Numbered from the stretch's first letter, positions 17,207-25,681 are shown. The stretch: 64,000 nt of DNA from Xanthobacter tagetidis (GCF_003667445.1 NZ_RCTF01000008.1:1-64000), one strand, 5' to 3'. Numbers and translations: made by a program. Notes: generated from the sequence alone by a model not told the origin.

Positions 17207-18573
17207 GAGCGCCCCGCGTCGCCATCGTCGGCAGCGGCCCGAGCGCGTTCTACGCCGCCGAGGAACTGCTGAAGGCCGGCGTGCTGGTGGACATGATCGA
17301 GCGCCTGCCGACGCCGTTCGGCTTGGTGCGCAGCGGCGTCGCGCCCGACCATCCGAAGATCAAGGCCATCACCGCCGCGTTCGAGAAGATCCTCGCCGCG
17401 CCCGGCCTCGCCTTCTACGGCAATGTGGAGGTGGGCCGCGACCTCGACGTGCGCGAGCTGGCCGAACTCTATGACGGCCTCGTGCTCGCCTGCGGAGCCA
17501 GTGCCGACGCGCCGCTCGGCATCGACGGCGAAGAACTGCCGGGCAGCCTCGGGGCGGGCGCCTTTGTCGGCTGGTACAATGGGCACCCCGACCATCGCGG
17601 CCTTGCCGTGCCGCTCGGCGCCGAGCGGGCGGTGGTGGTGGGCAACGGCAATGTGGCGCTCGATGTGGCGCGCCTCCTGCTCAGCCCGCCGGAGCGGCTC
17701 GCCGCCACCGACATCGCCGCCGACGCCGCCGCCGCGCTGGCGGCGAGCCGGGTGCGGGAGGTGCATCTGCTGGGCCGGCGCGGGCCGGTGCAGGCGAGCT
17801 TCACCCCCGCCGAGCTGCGCGAGCTCTCCCGCCTGGAGGGCATCGCCGTTAGAGTGGCGCCGGAGGACCTGGAGCTGGACCCCGCCTGCCAGATCGAGCT
17901 GGACATGCCGCACGCGGACAACGCCCGCAAGACCATGAAGCTGCTGTGCGAGATCGCCGCCGCGCCGCCCCGCCCCGCGGCGCGCCGCTTGCACCTGCAT
18001 TTCCGCGCCGTGCCGGCTGCGCTCCTGGGGCGCGGCGCGGTGGAGGGCATCCGCATCGCCCGCACGGTTCTGGAGGGGCCACCGGCGCGGCGCACGGCAT
18101 CGCCAACCGGCGAGACCTTCGACCTCGCCTGCGGGCTCGTGGTGCGCAGCACCGGCTTCCGCGCGCCGCCGCTTCCCGGCGTGCCGGGCGACGCCCGCAG
18201 CGGGCGCGTGCCGAACCGCGACGGCCGGGTGACGCTCAGCGGCCGGGTGCTGCCGGGGCTCTATGTCACCGGCTGGATGAAGCGCGGGCCGAGCGGCGTC
18301 ATCGGCACCAACCGCCCGTGCGGCCAGGAGACCGCGCGCGCCGTGATCGCCGACCTCGCCGGCCGCCCGGTGCGCTCGGACCCCGGCTTCCGGCTCGACG
18401 CGCTGCTCGCCGGCCGGCGCATCGCGTTCGTCGACCGGGAAGGGTGGCGGCGCATCGACGCCTGCGAGCGCGCGCTCGGCGCCGAGGCCGGCAAGCCACG
18501 CCAGAAGCTGGTGGACCCCGCCGCGTTGCTCGCCGCCGCGCGCGGCCGCGCCGAAGCCGCCGCCGTCCCATGA
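17203..18573 (+). CDS. Ferredoxin-NADP+ reductase, adrenodoxin-reductase (FprA) type
   Basis: A 456-residue flavoprotein. FAD site GSGPSA (10-15), the family signature PFGLVRSGVAPDHPKIK, NADPH site VVGNGNVALDVARLLL, LLGRRGPVQASFTPAELREL, and C-terminal GWMKRGPSGVIGTNRPCGQET are all characteristic of glutathione-reductase-like FprA/adrenodoxin reductase enzymes. These pair with 7Fe ferredoxins in actinobacteria. Overlap with both the ferredoxin and the next gene (4 bp each) argues for a dedicated electron chain to the Rieske oxygenase. Confidence 0.93.
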   Translation: MRAPRVAIVGSGPSAFYAAEELLKAGVLVDMIERLPTPFGLVRSGVAPDHPKIKAITAAFEKILAAPGLAFYGNVEVGRDLDVRELAELYDGLVLACGASADAPLGIDGEELPGSLGAGAFVGWYNGHPDHRGLAVPLGAERAVVVGNGNVALDVARLLLSPPERLAATDIAADAAAALAASRVREVHLLGRRGPVQASFTPAELRELSRLEGIAVRVAPEDLELDPACQIELDMPHADNARKTMKLLCEIAAAPPRPAARRLHLHFRAVPAALLGRGAVEGIRIARTVLEGPPARRTASPTGETFDLACGLVVRSTGFRAPPLPGVPGDARSGRVPNRDGRVTLSGRVLPGLYVTGWMKRGPSGVIGTNRPCGQETARAVIADLAGRPVRSDPGFRLDALLAGRRIAFVDREGWRRIDACERALGAEAGKPRQKLVDPAALLAAARGRAEAAAVP

Positions 18574-19550
18574 CGGCGGCGGGCGGGATCGTCGTCGAGA
18601 AGTACCAGACGCTGGGCAATTGCTATCTGCTGCTCGCCCCTGCCGCGAATGGCCTGCCCGGCGACGGGCTGCCGCCGCTCGGCTTCGTGCGGCGCCTGTG
18701 CGACCCGCATCTCGGCATCGGCTCGGACGGGCTGCTGGTCGGCCCCGAGCGCCGGCCGGACGGGCGCTTCGGCCTGGGCATCCTGAATTCCGACGGCAGC
18801 CGGGCCGAGTTCAGCGGCAACGGCTCGCGCATCTTCGCGCGCTATCTGTTCGACTCCGGCCATGCGGCGCGCCGCGCCGGCATCACGGTGATCGCCGAGG
18901 ACGGCGGCGAAGTGCGCCTCGACGCCTGGCTCGAAGGCGAGACGCCCGACGGCCCGATCGCCACCGAGATGGCGGCGCCGCTGCGCCTCGGCCCCGAAGC
19001 GGTGGGCGCGGAGCCGGGCGGCGTGGTGCCGCTCGGCGACCTCGTCACCGTTCCGGCGATCGCCGAGGCGGGCCGGCGCCTGTTCGGCCGCGCGGACTGG
19101 ACGCGCAGCCTGCCGCTCTCCATCGGCAACCCCCATTGCGTCACGCTGGTGGACACGATGGAGTCCCTGCCCTCCTTCGACGCCCTGCGCGCGGCGGCGC
19201 CCGCGCTCGCGCGCATCGCCGATGCGCCGGCGCCGGGGGCCGGGCCCGGCCCCTTCGCGCGCGGGTGCAATCTGCAATGGGCGTTCGCCGAGAGCCGGAC
19301 CCGTCTCCATCTGCGCATCGTCGAGCGCGGCGAAGGCCCGACACTCGCCTCCGGCTCCAGCGCCTCGGCCGCCGCCGTCGCCGCCCATCGCTGCGGGCTG
19401 GTGGCGCGCGAGGTGACGGTGGCGATGCCGGGCGGCGACCTGCCGGTACGGCTCGCAGAGGGGCCCGACGGGGGCCTGTCGATCCGCCTCACCGCCCCGG
19501 TGGCGCGCATCGCCACCTGCCGGCTGCACGGCGGGATCAGCCGGGACTGA
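18570..19550 (+). CDS. DapF-fold protein with both catalytic cysteines replaced by serine
   Basis: A 326-residue homologue of diaminopimelate epimerase. Conserved landmarks are GIGSDGLLVG, LNSDGS (72-77), GNPHC (187-191) and IVERGEGPTLASG. In DapF the two acid/base cysteines lie in the patterns CGNGxR and ACGxGA; here they read SGNGSR (Ser82) and ASGSSA (Ser261). Both are lost, so cofactor-free Cys-Cys racemisation as in DapF is unlikely. The gene overlaps the ferredoxin-reductase gene by 4 bp, so it belongs to the oxygenase operon and not to lysine biosynthesis. Possible roles are a Ser-dependent isomerase or a lyase. Function unknown. Confidence 0.85.
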   Translation: MTAAGGIVVEKYQTLGNCYLLLAPAANGLPGDGLPPLGFVRRLCDPHLGIGSDGLLVGPERRPDGRFGLGILNSDGSRAEFSGNGSRIFARYLFDSGHAARRAGITVIAEDGGEVRLDAWLEGETPDGPIATEMAAPLRLGPEAVGAEPGGVVPLGDLVTVPAIAEAGRRLFGRADWTRSLPLSIGNPHCVTLVDTMESLPSFDALRAAAPALARIADAPAPGAGPGPFARGCNLQWAFAESRTRLHLRIVERGEGPTLASGSSASAAAVAAHRCGLVAREVTVAMPGGDLPVRLAEGPDGGLSIRLTAPVARIATCRLHGGISRD

Positions 19551-19682
19551 GACCGGCGAGATTCGCGAGAATTGAGGGGTTTTTGCGAGACTTGGGGGGA
19601 CCTAGCCGGCATCCCGGCGCAGTTGCGCGGGCGGCTGAACGGCCACGGGCGCCACCCGAAGCACCGGACAACAGGTCCGCGA

Positions 19683-19699
19683 GATGCCGTTACGGCATC
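19683..19699. repeat. Short inverted repeat upstream of the Mo-hydroxylase operon
   Basis: Perfect 7-bp arms GATGCCG and CGGCATC with a 3-bp centre. It lies 133 bp after the DapF-like gene and 14 bp before the FadR-type operator. It could be a second operator or a weak transcript end; it has no T-run. Confidence 0.35.
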
Positions 19700-19712
19700 G
19701 CCATTACGTATG

Positions 19713-19725
19713 TTTGTCGTACAAA
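19713..19725. promoter_or_regulatory. FadR/GntR-type operator upstream of coxG
   Basis: TTTGTCGTACAAA has 5-bp inverted arms around CGT and its core TTGTCGTACAA fits the FadR-subfamily consensus TNGTNNNACNA exactly. It lies in an AT-rich island 14 bp upstream of a TTGACA hexamer. The GntR/FCD gene at 25726, the seventh gene of the same run, is the natural candidate to bind it. It differs from the motif shared by the first GntR regulon, so two regulators seem to divide the island. Confidence 0.6.
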
Positions 19726-19739
19726 CCGGCAGTCATATA

Positions 19740-19768
19740 TTGACACGCTATGACTCCAGCCCCATACC
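19740..19768 (+). promoter_or_regulatory. Promoter of the coxG/Mo-hydroxylase operon
   Basis: TTGACA at 19740-19745 is a perfect -35; a weaker -10 (ATACC region, 19763-19768) follows after 17 bp. The coxG ATG is 43 bp downstream. The operator at 19713 lies just upstream of the -35. Confidence 0.45.
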
Positions 19769-19811
19769 GGTCGAAAGGAAACGCCAGACGCAGCCGGAGG
19801 GCTCGGCCGAC

Positions 19812-20459
19812 ATGAAGATCGTCAATCGGTTTCGGGTGCCGCTGCCGGTGTCCGAGGCCTGGATCGCGCTCAACGACATTCCCCGCGTGGCGCCCTGCGC
19901 GCCCGGGGCGCAGCTCATCGAGGAGCGGCCGGACGGCAGCTATCTGGGTACGGTCTCGGTCAAGCTCGGCCCGGTGGCCCTCACCTTCAAGGGCACCCTC
20001 GCCTACAAGGAGCGGGACGAAGCCAACCACCGCGTCGTCGCCGAGGCCTCCGGCAGCGAGGCCCGCGCCCGCGGCACCGCCCGGGCCCTTGTGATCTTTG
20101 TCCTTTCCCCCGACGGCGACGGCACCCGGGTGGACGTCGATACCGACGTTCAGCTCGCCGGCTCGATCGCCCAGTATGGCCGCGGGGCGGCGCTCATCCA
20201 GTCCACCGCCCAGGTGCTGATGGACGCTTTCGCCAAGAACTTCGCCGCCCAGCTCTCCGCCCAGTCCGCTGCCGCGCCTGCACCGGCCCCCGCCGCGCCG
20301 GGCCCGGCCGAGGCTGCGGCCCCGGCCGCTCCCGCTGCGCCGCCACCTCCGCCGCCGCCGGCCCCGGCCCCGGCGCCCGCCATCTCGGTCTTCACGCTGG
20401 TGTGGAAGTCGCTGGCAGCGCTCGTGGCGTCCGCCTTCGGCAAGGGGGATCGCCGGTGA
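19812..20459 (+). CDS. CoxG-like SRPBCC-domain protein
   Basis: A 215-residue protein. Residues 1-140 are a CoxG-type SRPBCC fold (PVSEAWIALNDIPRVAPCAPGAQL; GTVSVKLGPVALTFKGTLAYKERD; YGRGAALIQSTAQVLMDAFAKNF). An Ala/Pro-rich linker (about 145-190, including a seven-Pro run) leads to an amphipathic/hydrophobic C-terminus (VFTLVWKSLAALVASAFG) that may tether it to the membrane. In CO dehydrogenase systems CoxG recruits the molybdoenzyme to the membrane. It overlaps the next gene by 4 bp and leads the operon. Confidence 0.88.
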   Translation: MKIVNRFRVPLPVSEAWIALNDIPRVAPCAPGAQLIEERPDGSYLGTVSVKLGPVALTFKGTLAYKERDEANHRVVAEASGSEARARGTARALVIFVLSPDGDGTRVDVDTDVQLAGSIAQYGRGAALIQSTAQVLMDAFAKNFAAQLSAQSAAAPAPAPAAPGPAEAAAPAAPAAPPPPPPPAPAPAPAISVFTLVWKSLAALVASAFGKGDRR

Positions 20460-21328
20460 AGGCGGCGCGCTTCGACTATCACCGTCCGGCGACCCGCGCC
20501 GAGGCGCTGGACATGCTCCAGACCCTTGAGGGCGCGAAGCTTCTCGCCGGCGGGCAGTCGCTGGTGGCGATGCTCAACATGCGCTACGCCTTCGTCGACC
20601 ACCTCATCGACATCAACCGGGTGGAGGGCCTTGCCGGCATCGCGCTCGGCGACACCATCCGCATCGGCGCCATGACCCGGCAGCGCGACATCCTGGAGAG
20701 CCCCGCCCTCAAGGCGCGCCTTCCCATCGTCGCCGCGGCGCTCAATTTCGTCGGCCATCTCCATACCCGCAACCGCGGCACCATCGGCGGCAGCCTCGGC
20801 CACATGGACCCGGCGGCCGAGCTGTTCGGCATCGCCACTCTGCTTGACGCCACCATCCACGTGGAGAGCAGGCGCGGCCCGCGCGACGTCGCCATCGCCG
20901 ACTACCCCCAGGGCTACATGACGCCCGGCCTCGACCCGGACGAGATGATCGTCGGCGTCACGCTCGCGCCGCCGGCCGCCGGCCATGGCTGGAGCTTCCT
21001 CGAATTCGCCCAGCGCCACGGCGACTTCGCCGTCGTTGCCGTGGGCACGACGCTCGCCTTCGACAGCGCCGGCAAGGTTGCCGACGCCCGCATCGTCCTG
21101 TGCGGCATGGGCATCGCGCCGCTGCGCCTCGCCGAGGCTGAGGCGCTGCTCGTCGGCACCACTGCCGAGCCCGAGGCCATCGCCGCCGCCGCAGAGATCG
21201 CCGGCCGCCAGGAGGCCATGTCCGATGCGCTGGCGAGCGAGACCTACCGGCGCCACCTCGCCGGCGTCCTCACCCGCCGCGCCTTGACCGAAGCCCGCGC
21301 CCGCGCCAGCCACGGGAAAGTCCAATGA
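20456..21328 (+). CDS. Molybdenum hydroxylase, FAD-binding medium subunit (CoxM family)
   Basis: A 290-residue subunit starting with GTG 20456 inside the coxG stop (GGGGG ribosome site upstream). FAD-binding motifs are AGGQSL (31-36) and TIGGSLGHMDPAAE (from 109), as in CoxM and the FAD domain of xanthine dehydrogenase. It carries electrons from the 2Fe-2S subunit to an acceptor. It overlaps the small-subunit gene by 4 bp. Confidence 0.93.
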   Translation: MKAARFDYHRPATRAEALDMLQTLEGAKLLAGGQSLVAMLNMRYAFVDHLIDINRVEGLAGIALGDTIRIGAMTRQRDILESPALKARLPIVAAALNFVGHLHTRNRGTIGGSLGHMDPAAELFGIATLLDATIHVESRRGPRDVAIADYPQGYMTPGLDPDEMIVGVTLAPPAAGHGWSFLEFAQRHGDFAVVAVGTTLAFDSAGKVADARIVLCGMGIAPLRLAEAEALLVGTTAEPEAIAAAAEIAGRQEAMSDALASETYRRHLAGVLTRRALTEARARASHGKVQ

Positions 21329-21816
21329 GTGCTGTTTCCATCCGCGTCACCGTCAACGGGACGCCTTTTGAGCGGGAGGTGGAGCCCCGCACCCATCTCG
21401 CCGACTTCCTGCGCCACGACCTCGGCCTCACCGGCACCCATCTCGGCTGCGAGCACGGTGTGTGCGGCGCCTGCTCGGTGCTGGTGGACGGGCGCGCGGT
21501 GCGCGGCTGCCTGATGCTGGCGGTGCAGGCGGACGGCGCCGAGGTGACCACCGTCGAAGGCCTCGCGCAGGTCGAGCAGCTCAACCCGCTCCAGGAGGCG
21601 TTCCGCGAGTTCCACGCGCTCCAGTGCGGCTTCTGCACCCCTGGCATGCTCACCACGCTGATGCAGCTTCTGGAGGAGCACCCCGAGCCCAGCGAGGAGA
21701 TGCTGCGCGAGGAGCTGTCCGGCAATCTCTGCCGCTGCACCGGCTACGCCGGCATCATCCGCGCCGCCATGAAGGCGGCCCCGCTGCTGAAGGCGCAGAG
21801 GGAGAACGCGGCATGA
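21325..21816 (+). CDS. Molybdenum hydroxylase, [2Fe-2S] small subunit (CoxS family)
   Basis: A 163-residue subunit with the plant-type cluster C42, C47, C50, C62 (GCEHGVCGACSVLVDG) and the second, helical-domain cluster C101, C104, C136, C138 (CGFCTPGM; CRCTGY). All eight ligands are present. It links the molybdenum centre to the FAD subunit. Overlaps the large-subunit gene by 4 bp. Confidence 0.95.
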   Translation: MSAVSIRVTVNGTPFEREVEPRTHLADFLRHDLGLTGTHLGCEHGVCGACSVLVDGRAVRGCLMLAVQADGAEVTTVEGLAQVEQLNPLQEAFREFHALQCGFCTPGMLTTLMQLLEEHPEPSEEMLREELSGNLCRCTGYAGIIRAAMKAAPLLKAQRENAA

Positions 21817-24158
21817 CCACGCGCTTCTTCGGCGCCCGCGTGCAGCGGGTGGAGGACGGGGCGCTGGTCACCGGCGCCGGCCGCTTCACCGACGATATCA
21901 AGCTGAAGGAGACGCTGAGCGCCGCCTTCGTGCGCTCGCCCTTCGCCCATGCCCGCATCGTCTCCATCGACGCCTCGGCGGCGAAGGAGATGCCCGGCGT
22001 GCACCTGGTGCTGACCGCCGCCGACCTGCCGGCGGCCTGGCGCGACAAGCGCCTGCCGCTCGACGTGCCGGCGCCGGCCATCCGCCATCCGCTCACCCAG
22101 TTCCCGCTGGCCGCCGACGAGGTGTGCTTCTGCGGCGAGGCGGTCGCCGTGGTGGTGGCCGACAACCGCGCGCTGGCCGAGGACGCCGCCGAGCAGGTGA
22201 TGGTGGAGTACGATCCCCTGCCCGCAGTGGTCGACTGCCGCACCGCGCTCGCGCCCGATGGCCCGCTCGCCCAGACTTCGGTGGCCGACAACCTCGCCGC
22301 CAAGTGGGTGAACGAATACGGCGACATCGAGCGCGCCTTTGCCGGTGCCGCCCACGTGATCGCCGAGGACTATTTCCAGCACCGCGGCACCGGCTGCCCG
22401 CTGGAGCCGCGCGCCGTGCTCGCCCAGTACGACCGCGCCGGCGACAGCCTCACCGTGTGGTCCGCCACCCAGGCGCCGCACGGCATCAAGCGCGCCATCG
22501 TCGACATGTTCGACATCGCCGATACCCAGGTGCGGGTGATCGCACCGGACGTCGGCGGCGGCTTCGGGCCGAAGCTGCTCACCTATCCGGAAGAGATCGT
22601 CATCCCCCACTGCGCGCGCCTCATCGGCCGGCCGGTGAAGTGGATCGAGGACCGGCGCGAGCACATGATGTCCACCGCCCAGGAGCGCGACCAGCTCTGG
22701 AGCGTGAGGATGGCGCTCGACGCGGACGGCCGCATCCTCGGTTTGCGCGGCACGCTGCTGCACGACACCGGCGCGTTCCTGCCATGGGGCATCATCATGC
22801 CCTACATCTCGGCCACCACTTTCCCAGGCCCCTATGTGGTGCCGGCCTACAGGCTCGACACCTCGGTGGTGTTCACCAACAAGATCTCCACCTCGCCCAT
22901 GCGCGGCGCGGGCCGGCCGCAGGCGGTGTTCGCGGTGGAGCGCCTGCTCGACCGGGCGGCGCAGGTGCTCGGCCTCGACCGCGCCGAGATCCGCCGCCGC
23001 AACCTCATTCCGGCGGAGGCCATGCCCTACAAGGTGGGCCTCATCTACCGCGACGGCCAGCCGCTGACCTATGACAGCGGCGACTATCCCCAGTGCCAGC
23101 AGATGGCGCTCGACACCGCCGACTGGGCCGGCTTCGAGGCGCGCCGCGCCAAGGCCCGCGCCGAGGGGCGTCATCTCGGCATCGGCCTCGCCAATTATGT
23201 GGAAGGCACCGGCCTCGGCCCGTTCGAGGGGGCGACCGCGCGCCTTTTGCCGTCGGGCCGCATCCTGCTGCGCACAGGCGCCGCCTCCCAGGGCCAGGGC
23301 CACCGCACGGTGCTGGCCCAGATCGCCGCCGACGCCTTCGGCGTCGCGGTGGACGAGGTGGATGTCGAGGTGGGCGACACCGCCTCGGTCTCGGTGGGCG
23401 TCGGCGCCTTCGCGAGCCGGCTGATGGTCAATGCCGGCTCGGCGGTGGACACCTCCTCCCAGACGCTGGCGCTGAAGCTCCGGCAGATCGCCGCCGCGGT
23501 GCTCGACGCCGAACTCGACGACATCGAGCTGTCCGGCGGCGTGGCGCGGGTCATGGGCACCCAGGGCGGGCAGATCAGCTTCCGCGAGATCGCCAAGATG
23601 TCGTCGGGCCGCCCCGGCTTCTCGCTGCCGCGCGGCATCGAGCCGGGGCTGGAGGCGACCAGCTTCTTCGCTCCGCCCCAGGCCGCCTATTCGAACGGCA
23701 GCCACGTGGCCGAGGTGGAGGTCGATCCCGAGACCGGCCTCGTGAAGGTGACGCGCTACGTGGTGGCGCACGATTGCGGGCGGGTCATCAACCCGCTGCT
23801 GGTGGACGGCCAGATCCAGGGCGGCGTCGCCCACGGCATCGGCAACGCCATCATGGAGCGCATGCGCTACGACGAGGCCGGCAACCCGCAGACCACCTCG
23901 CTTGCCGACTATCTCCTGCCCGACGCCGGCAACGTGCCGAACGTGGAGATCGTCCACATGGAATCCCCCTCTCCGCTCAATCCCTTGGGCGTGAAGGGCG
24001 CGGGCGAGGGCGGCACGATCCCCGCCGCCGCCGCCATCGCCTCCGCCATCGAGGATGCGCTCTCGCCGTTCGGCGTGAAGATCCTCGACGCGCCCATGCT
24101 GCCCGAGACCATCGCCATGCTCGTGAAGAACGCGCAGGCTCAGAAGGACGCCCGATGA
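21813..24158 (+). CDS. Molybdenum hydroxylase, molybdopterin large subunit (not CO dehydrogenase)
   Basis: A 781-residue subunit of the xanthine-oxidase family. Cofactor motifs are VGGGFG (247-252), QGQG (493-496) and the catalytic Glu732 in GVKGAGEGG. The active-site loop reads MRGAGR (363-368); CO dehydrogenases have a Cys-containing AYxCSFR loop here, so CO oxidation is excluded. Such enzymes hydroxylate N-heterocycles, purines, aldehydes or aromatic acyl-CoAs. The operon partners (enoyl-CoA hydratase homologue, hydrolase, carboxymuconolactone-decarboxylase family) suggest hydroxylation of a ring before its opening. Confidence 0.93.
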   Translation: MTTRFFGARVQRVEDGALVTGAGRFTDDIKLKETLSAAFVRSPFAHARIVSIDASAAKEMPGVHLVLTAADLPAAWRDKRLPLDVPAPAIRHPLTQFPLAADEVCFCGEAVAVVVADNRALAEDAAEQVMVEYDPLPAVVDCRTALAPDGPLAQTSVADNLAAKWVNEYGDIERAFAGAAHVIAEDYFQHRGTGCPLEPRAVLAQYDRAGDSLTVWSATQAPHGIKRAIVDMFDIADTQVRVIAPDVGGGFGPKLLTYPEEIVIPHCARLIGRPVKWIEDRREHMMSTAQERDQLWSVRMALDADGRILGLRGTLLHDTGAFLPWGIIMPYISATTFPGPYVVPAYRLDTSVVFTNKISTSPMRGAGRPQAVFAVERLLDRAAQVLGLDRAEIRRRNLIPAEAMPYKVGLIYRDGQPLTYDSGDYPQCQQMALDTADWAGFEARRAKARAEGRHLGIGLANYVEGTGLGPFEGATARLLPSGRILLRTGAASQGQGHRTVLAQIAADAFGVAVDEVDVEVGDTASVSVGVGAFASRLMVNAGSAVDTSSQTLALKLRQIAAAVLDAELDDIELSGGVARVMGTQGGQISFREIAKMSSGRPGFSLPRGIEPGLEATSFFAPPQAAYSNGSHVAEVEVDPETGLVKVTRYVVAHDCGRVINPLLVDGQIQGGVAHGIGNAIMERMRYDEAGNPQTTSLADYLLPDAGNVPNVEIVHMESPSPLNPLGVKGAGEGGTIPAAAAIASAIEDALSPFGVKILDAPMLPETIAMLVKNAQAQKDAR

Positions 24159-24892
24159 CCGACACCGACGCCTTCACCCTCTCCCGCGACGGCGCCGTCG
24201 GCATCGTCACGCTCGGCCGCCCGGACGACGGCAACCGCCTGACCGCCGCCGAGGTGCGGGCGCTCGGCCGGGCGATCCGCGCGCTCGGCGAGGACCGGGA
24301 AACCAAGGTGGTGCTGGTGCGGGCCGAGGGCGAAGCCTTCTGCCTCGGCCGCACGCCGGCCCCGCCCGCCGCCGCGCCCAAGAGCGCGCTCGCCGTGCGC
24401 GAGGGCGTGACCCAGCCGATCCTCGACCTCTATGCGGACGTGCGCGCGACCCCGGTGCCGGTGATCGCCGCCGTGCAGGGCGAGGCGAAGGGCTTCGGCT
24501 GCGCCTTCGTCGGCCAGTGCGACCTCGCCATCGCCAGCGAAAGCGCGGTGTTCTCCATGCCGGAGATGGACACCAACCTGCCGCCCACCCTCGCCATCTC
24601 GGCGATCCTCGGCAAGGTGCCGCCGAAGCGCGCCTTGCACCTCGTCTATACCCGCCGCCGGATCGGTGCCGCCGAGGCGCTCTCGCTCGGCCTCCTCAGC
24701 GAGGTGGTGCCGGCGTCCGACCTCGGCGCGGCGGTTGCCGCGACGCTCGCCGCCATGACCGACCGCACGCGGCCGTCTTTGTGCGCGGTGAAGGAATACA
24801 TGTCGGTCGCGCCCTACATGGACCCCCATGCCGCCGCGCGCATGGCGGGCAACCTCCTCTCCGTGGTCCTGTCCTCTCCGGGAGACGCCTGA
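24155..24892 (+). CDS. Enoyl-CoA hydratase/isomerase-family protein
   Basis: A 245-residue crotonase-fold protein (VGIVTLGRPDDGNRLTAAEVRALGRAI; KVVLVRAEGEAFCLGR; VPVIAAVQGEAKGFGCAFVGQCDLAIAS). The crotonase oxyanion region is AFCLGR and GEAKGFGCA. The residue usually Glu in hydratases is not obvious near MPEMDTNLPP, so isomerase, hydrolase or ring-opening chemistry is possible. It overlaps the large-subunit gene by 4 bp and the hydrolase gene by 1 bp. Confidence 0.88.
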   Translation: MTDTDAFTLSRDGAVGIVTLGRPDDGNRLTAAEVRALGRAIRALGEDRETKVVLVRAEGEAFCLGRTPAPPAAAPKSALAVREGVTQPILDLYADVRATPVPVIAAVQGEAKGFGCAFVGQCDLAIASESAVFSMPEMDTNLPPTLAISAILGKVPPKRALHLVYTRRRIGAAEALSLGLLSEVVPASDLGAAVAATLAAMTDRTRPSLCAVKEYMSVAPYMDPHAAARMAGNLLSVVLSSPGDA

Positions 24893-25680
24893 TGCCCAAG
24901 ATCGACGTCAACGGCGAGACGCTCGCCTACCACCGCGCCGGCAAGGGTGCGCCGCTGCTGCTCATCCACAGCCTCGGCACCGGCGCCTGGATGTGGGCGG
25001 GCGAGATCGCCCACTTCTCGGACCGCTTCGACGTGATCGCGTTCGACGCGCGCGGCCACGGCGCCTCCACCCATAACGGGCCGGTGACGATCGACACCAT
25101 CGCCGCCGACCTCGTCGCGGGGCTGAAGTCGCTGGGCGTCGGGCCGGCCCATGTGGTCGCCATCTCCATGGGCGGGCCGATCGCCTCGATCATGTATGCC
25201 AAGGCGCCCGAGGCGTTCGCGAGCCTCGTCATCGCCGACAGCTTCGCGCGCCAGGGCGAGGCCGGCGCGGCGCGCGTGAAGGGGCTGGAGGAGACGCTCG
25301 CGAAGGTCTCCATGCGCGACTACGCCACCTCCTACGCCCAGGGCACGCTGCACCGGAATGCGCCGGCGCCCCACATGGAGGCGCTCATCGCCAGCGTCGC
25401 CGGCATGAGCCGGGAGACCTACCTGGAGATCGCCCGCTCGGTGTTCACCGCCGACGTCGCAGCGCTCATGGCGAAGCTCGCCGTTCCGGTGCGCGTGGTG
25501 GTGGGCGCGCAGGATACCCGCACCCCTCCGGCCATGTCGGAAGAGATCGCCGGCCTCGTGCCCGGCGCCGACCTGAAGGTGATCCCCGATGCGGCGCACC
25601 TTGCCAATCTCGACAGTCCGGACGGCTTCCGCGCGGCGATCGAGCCGTTCCTGGCCCGGCACGCCGCCAAGGCTGCATGA
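24892..25680 (+). CDS. Alpha/beta hydrolase, 3-oxoadipate enol-lactonase-like
   Basis: A 262-residue cytoplasmic hydrolase. The nucleophile is Ser92 in AISMGG, the acid is probably the Asp in VGAQDTRTPP, and the base His is in DAAHLANLDSP. FDARGHGAS is the lid-side family motif. Closest recognisable group is PcaD-like enol-lactonases and C-C bond hydrolases of aromatic degradation. With the PcaC-like protein two genes downstream it hints at ring-fission product processing. Confidence 0.88.
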   Translation: MPKIDVNGETLAYHRAGKGAPLLLIHSLGTGAWMWAGEIAHFSDRFDVIAFDARGHGASTHNGPVTIDTIAADLVAGLKSLGVGPAHVVAISMGGPIASIMYAKAPEAFASLVIADSFARQGEAGAARVKGLEETLAKVSMRDYATSYAQGTLHRNAPAPHMEALIASVAGMSRETYLEIARSVFTADVAALMAKLAVPVRVVVGAQDTRTPPAMSEEIAGLVPGADLKVIPDAAHLANLDSPDGFRAAIEPFLARHAAKAA

Positions 25681-25681
25681 T

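Noticed and set aside
18570-19550. Diaminopimelate epimerase of lysine synthesis
   Set aside because: Both catalytic cysteines are serine and the gene is embedded in an oxygenase operon.
19812-24158. Aerobic CO dehydrogenase (coxGMSL)
   Set aside because: The large subunit has MRGAGR where CO dehydrogenase needs a Cys-containing AYxCSFR loop, and the gene order and partners differ.
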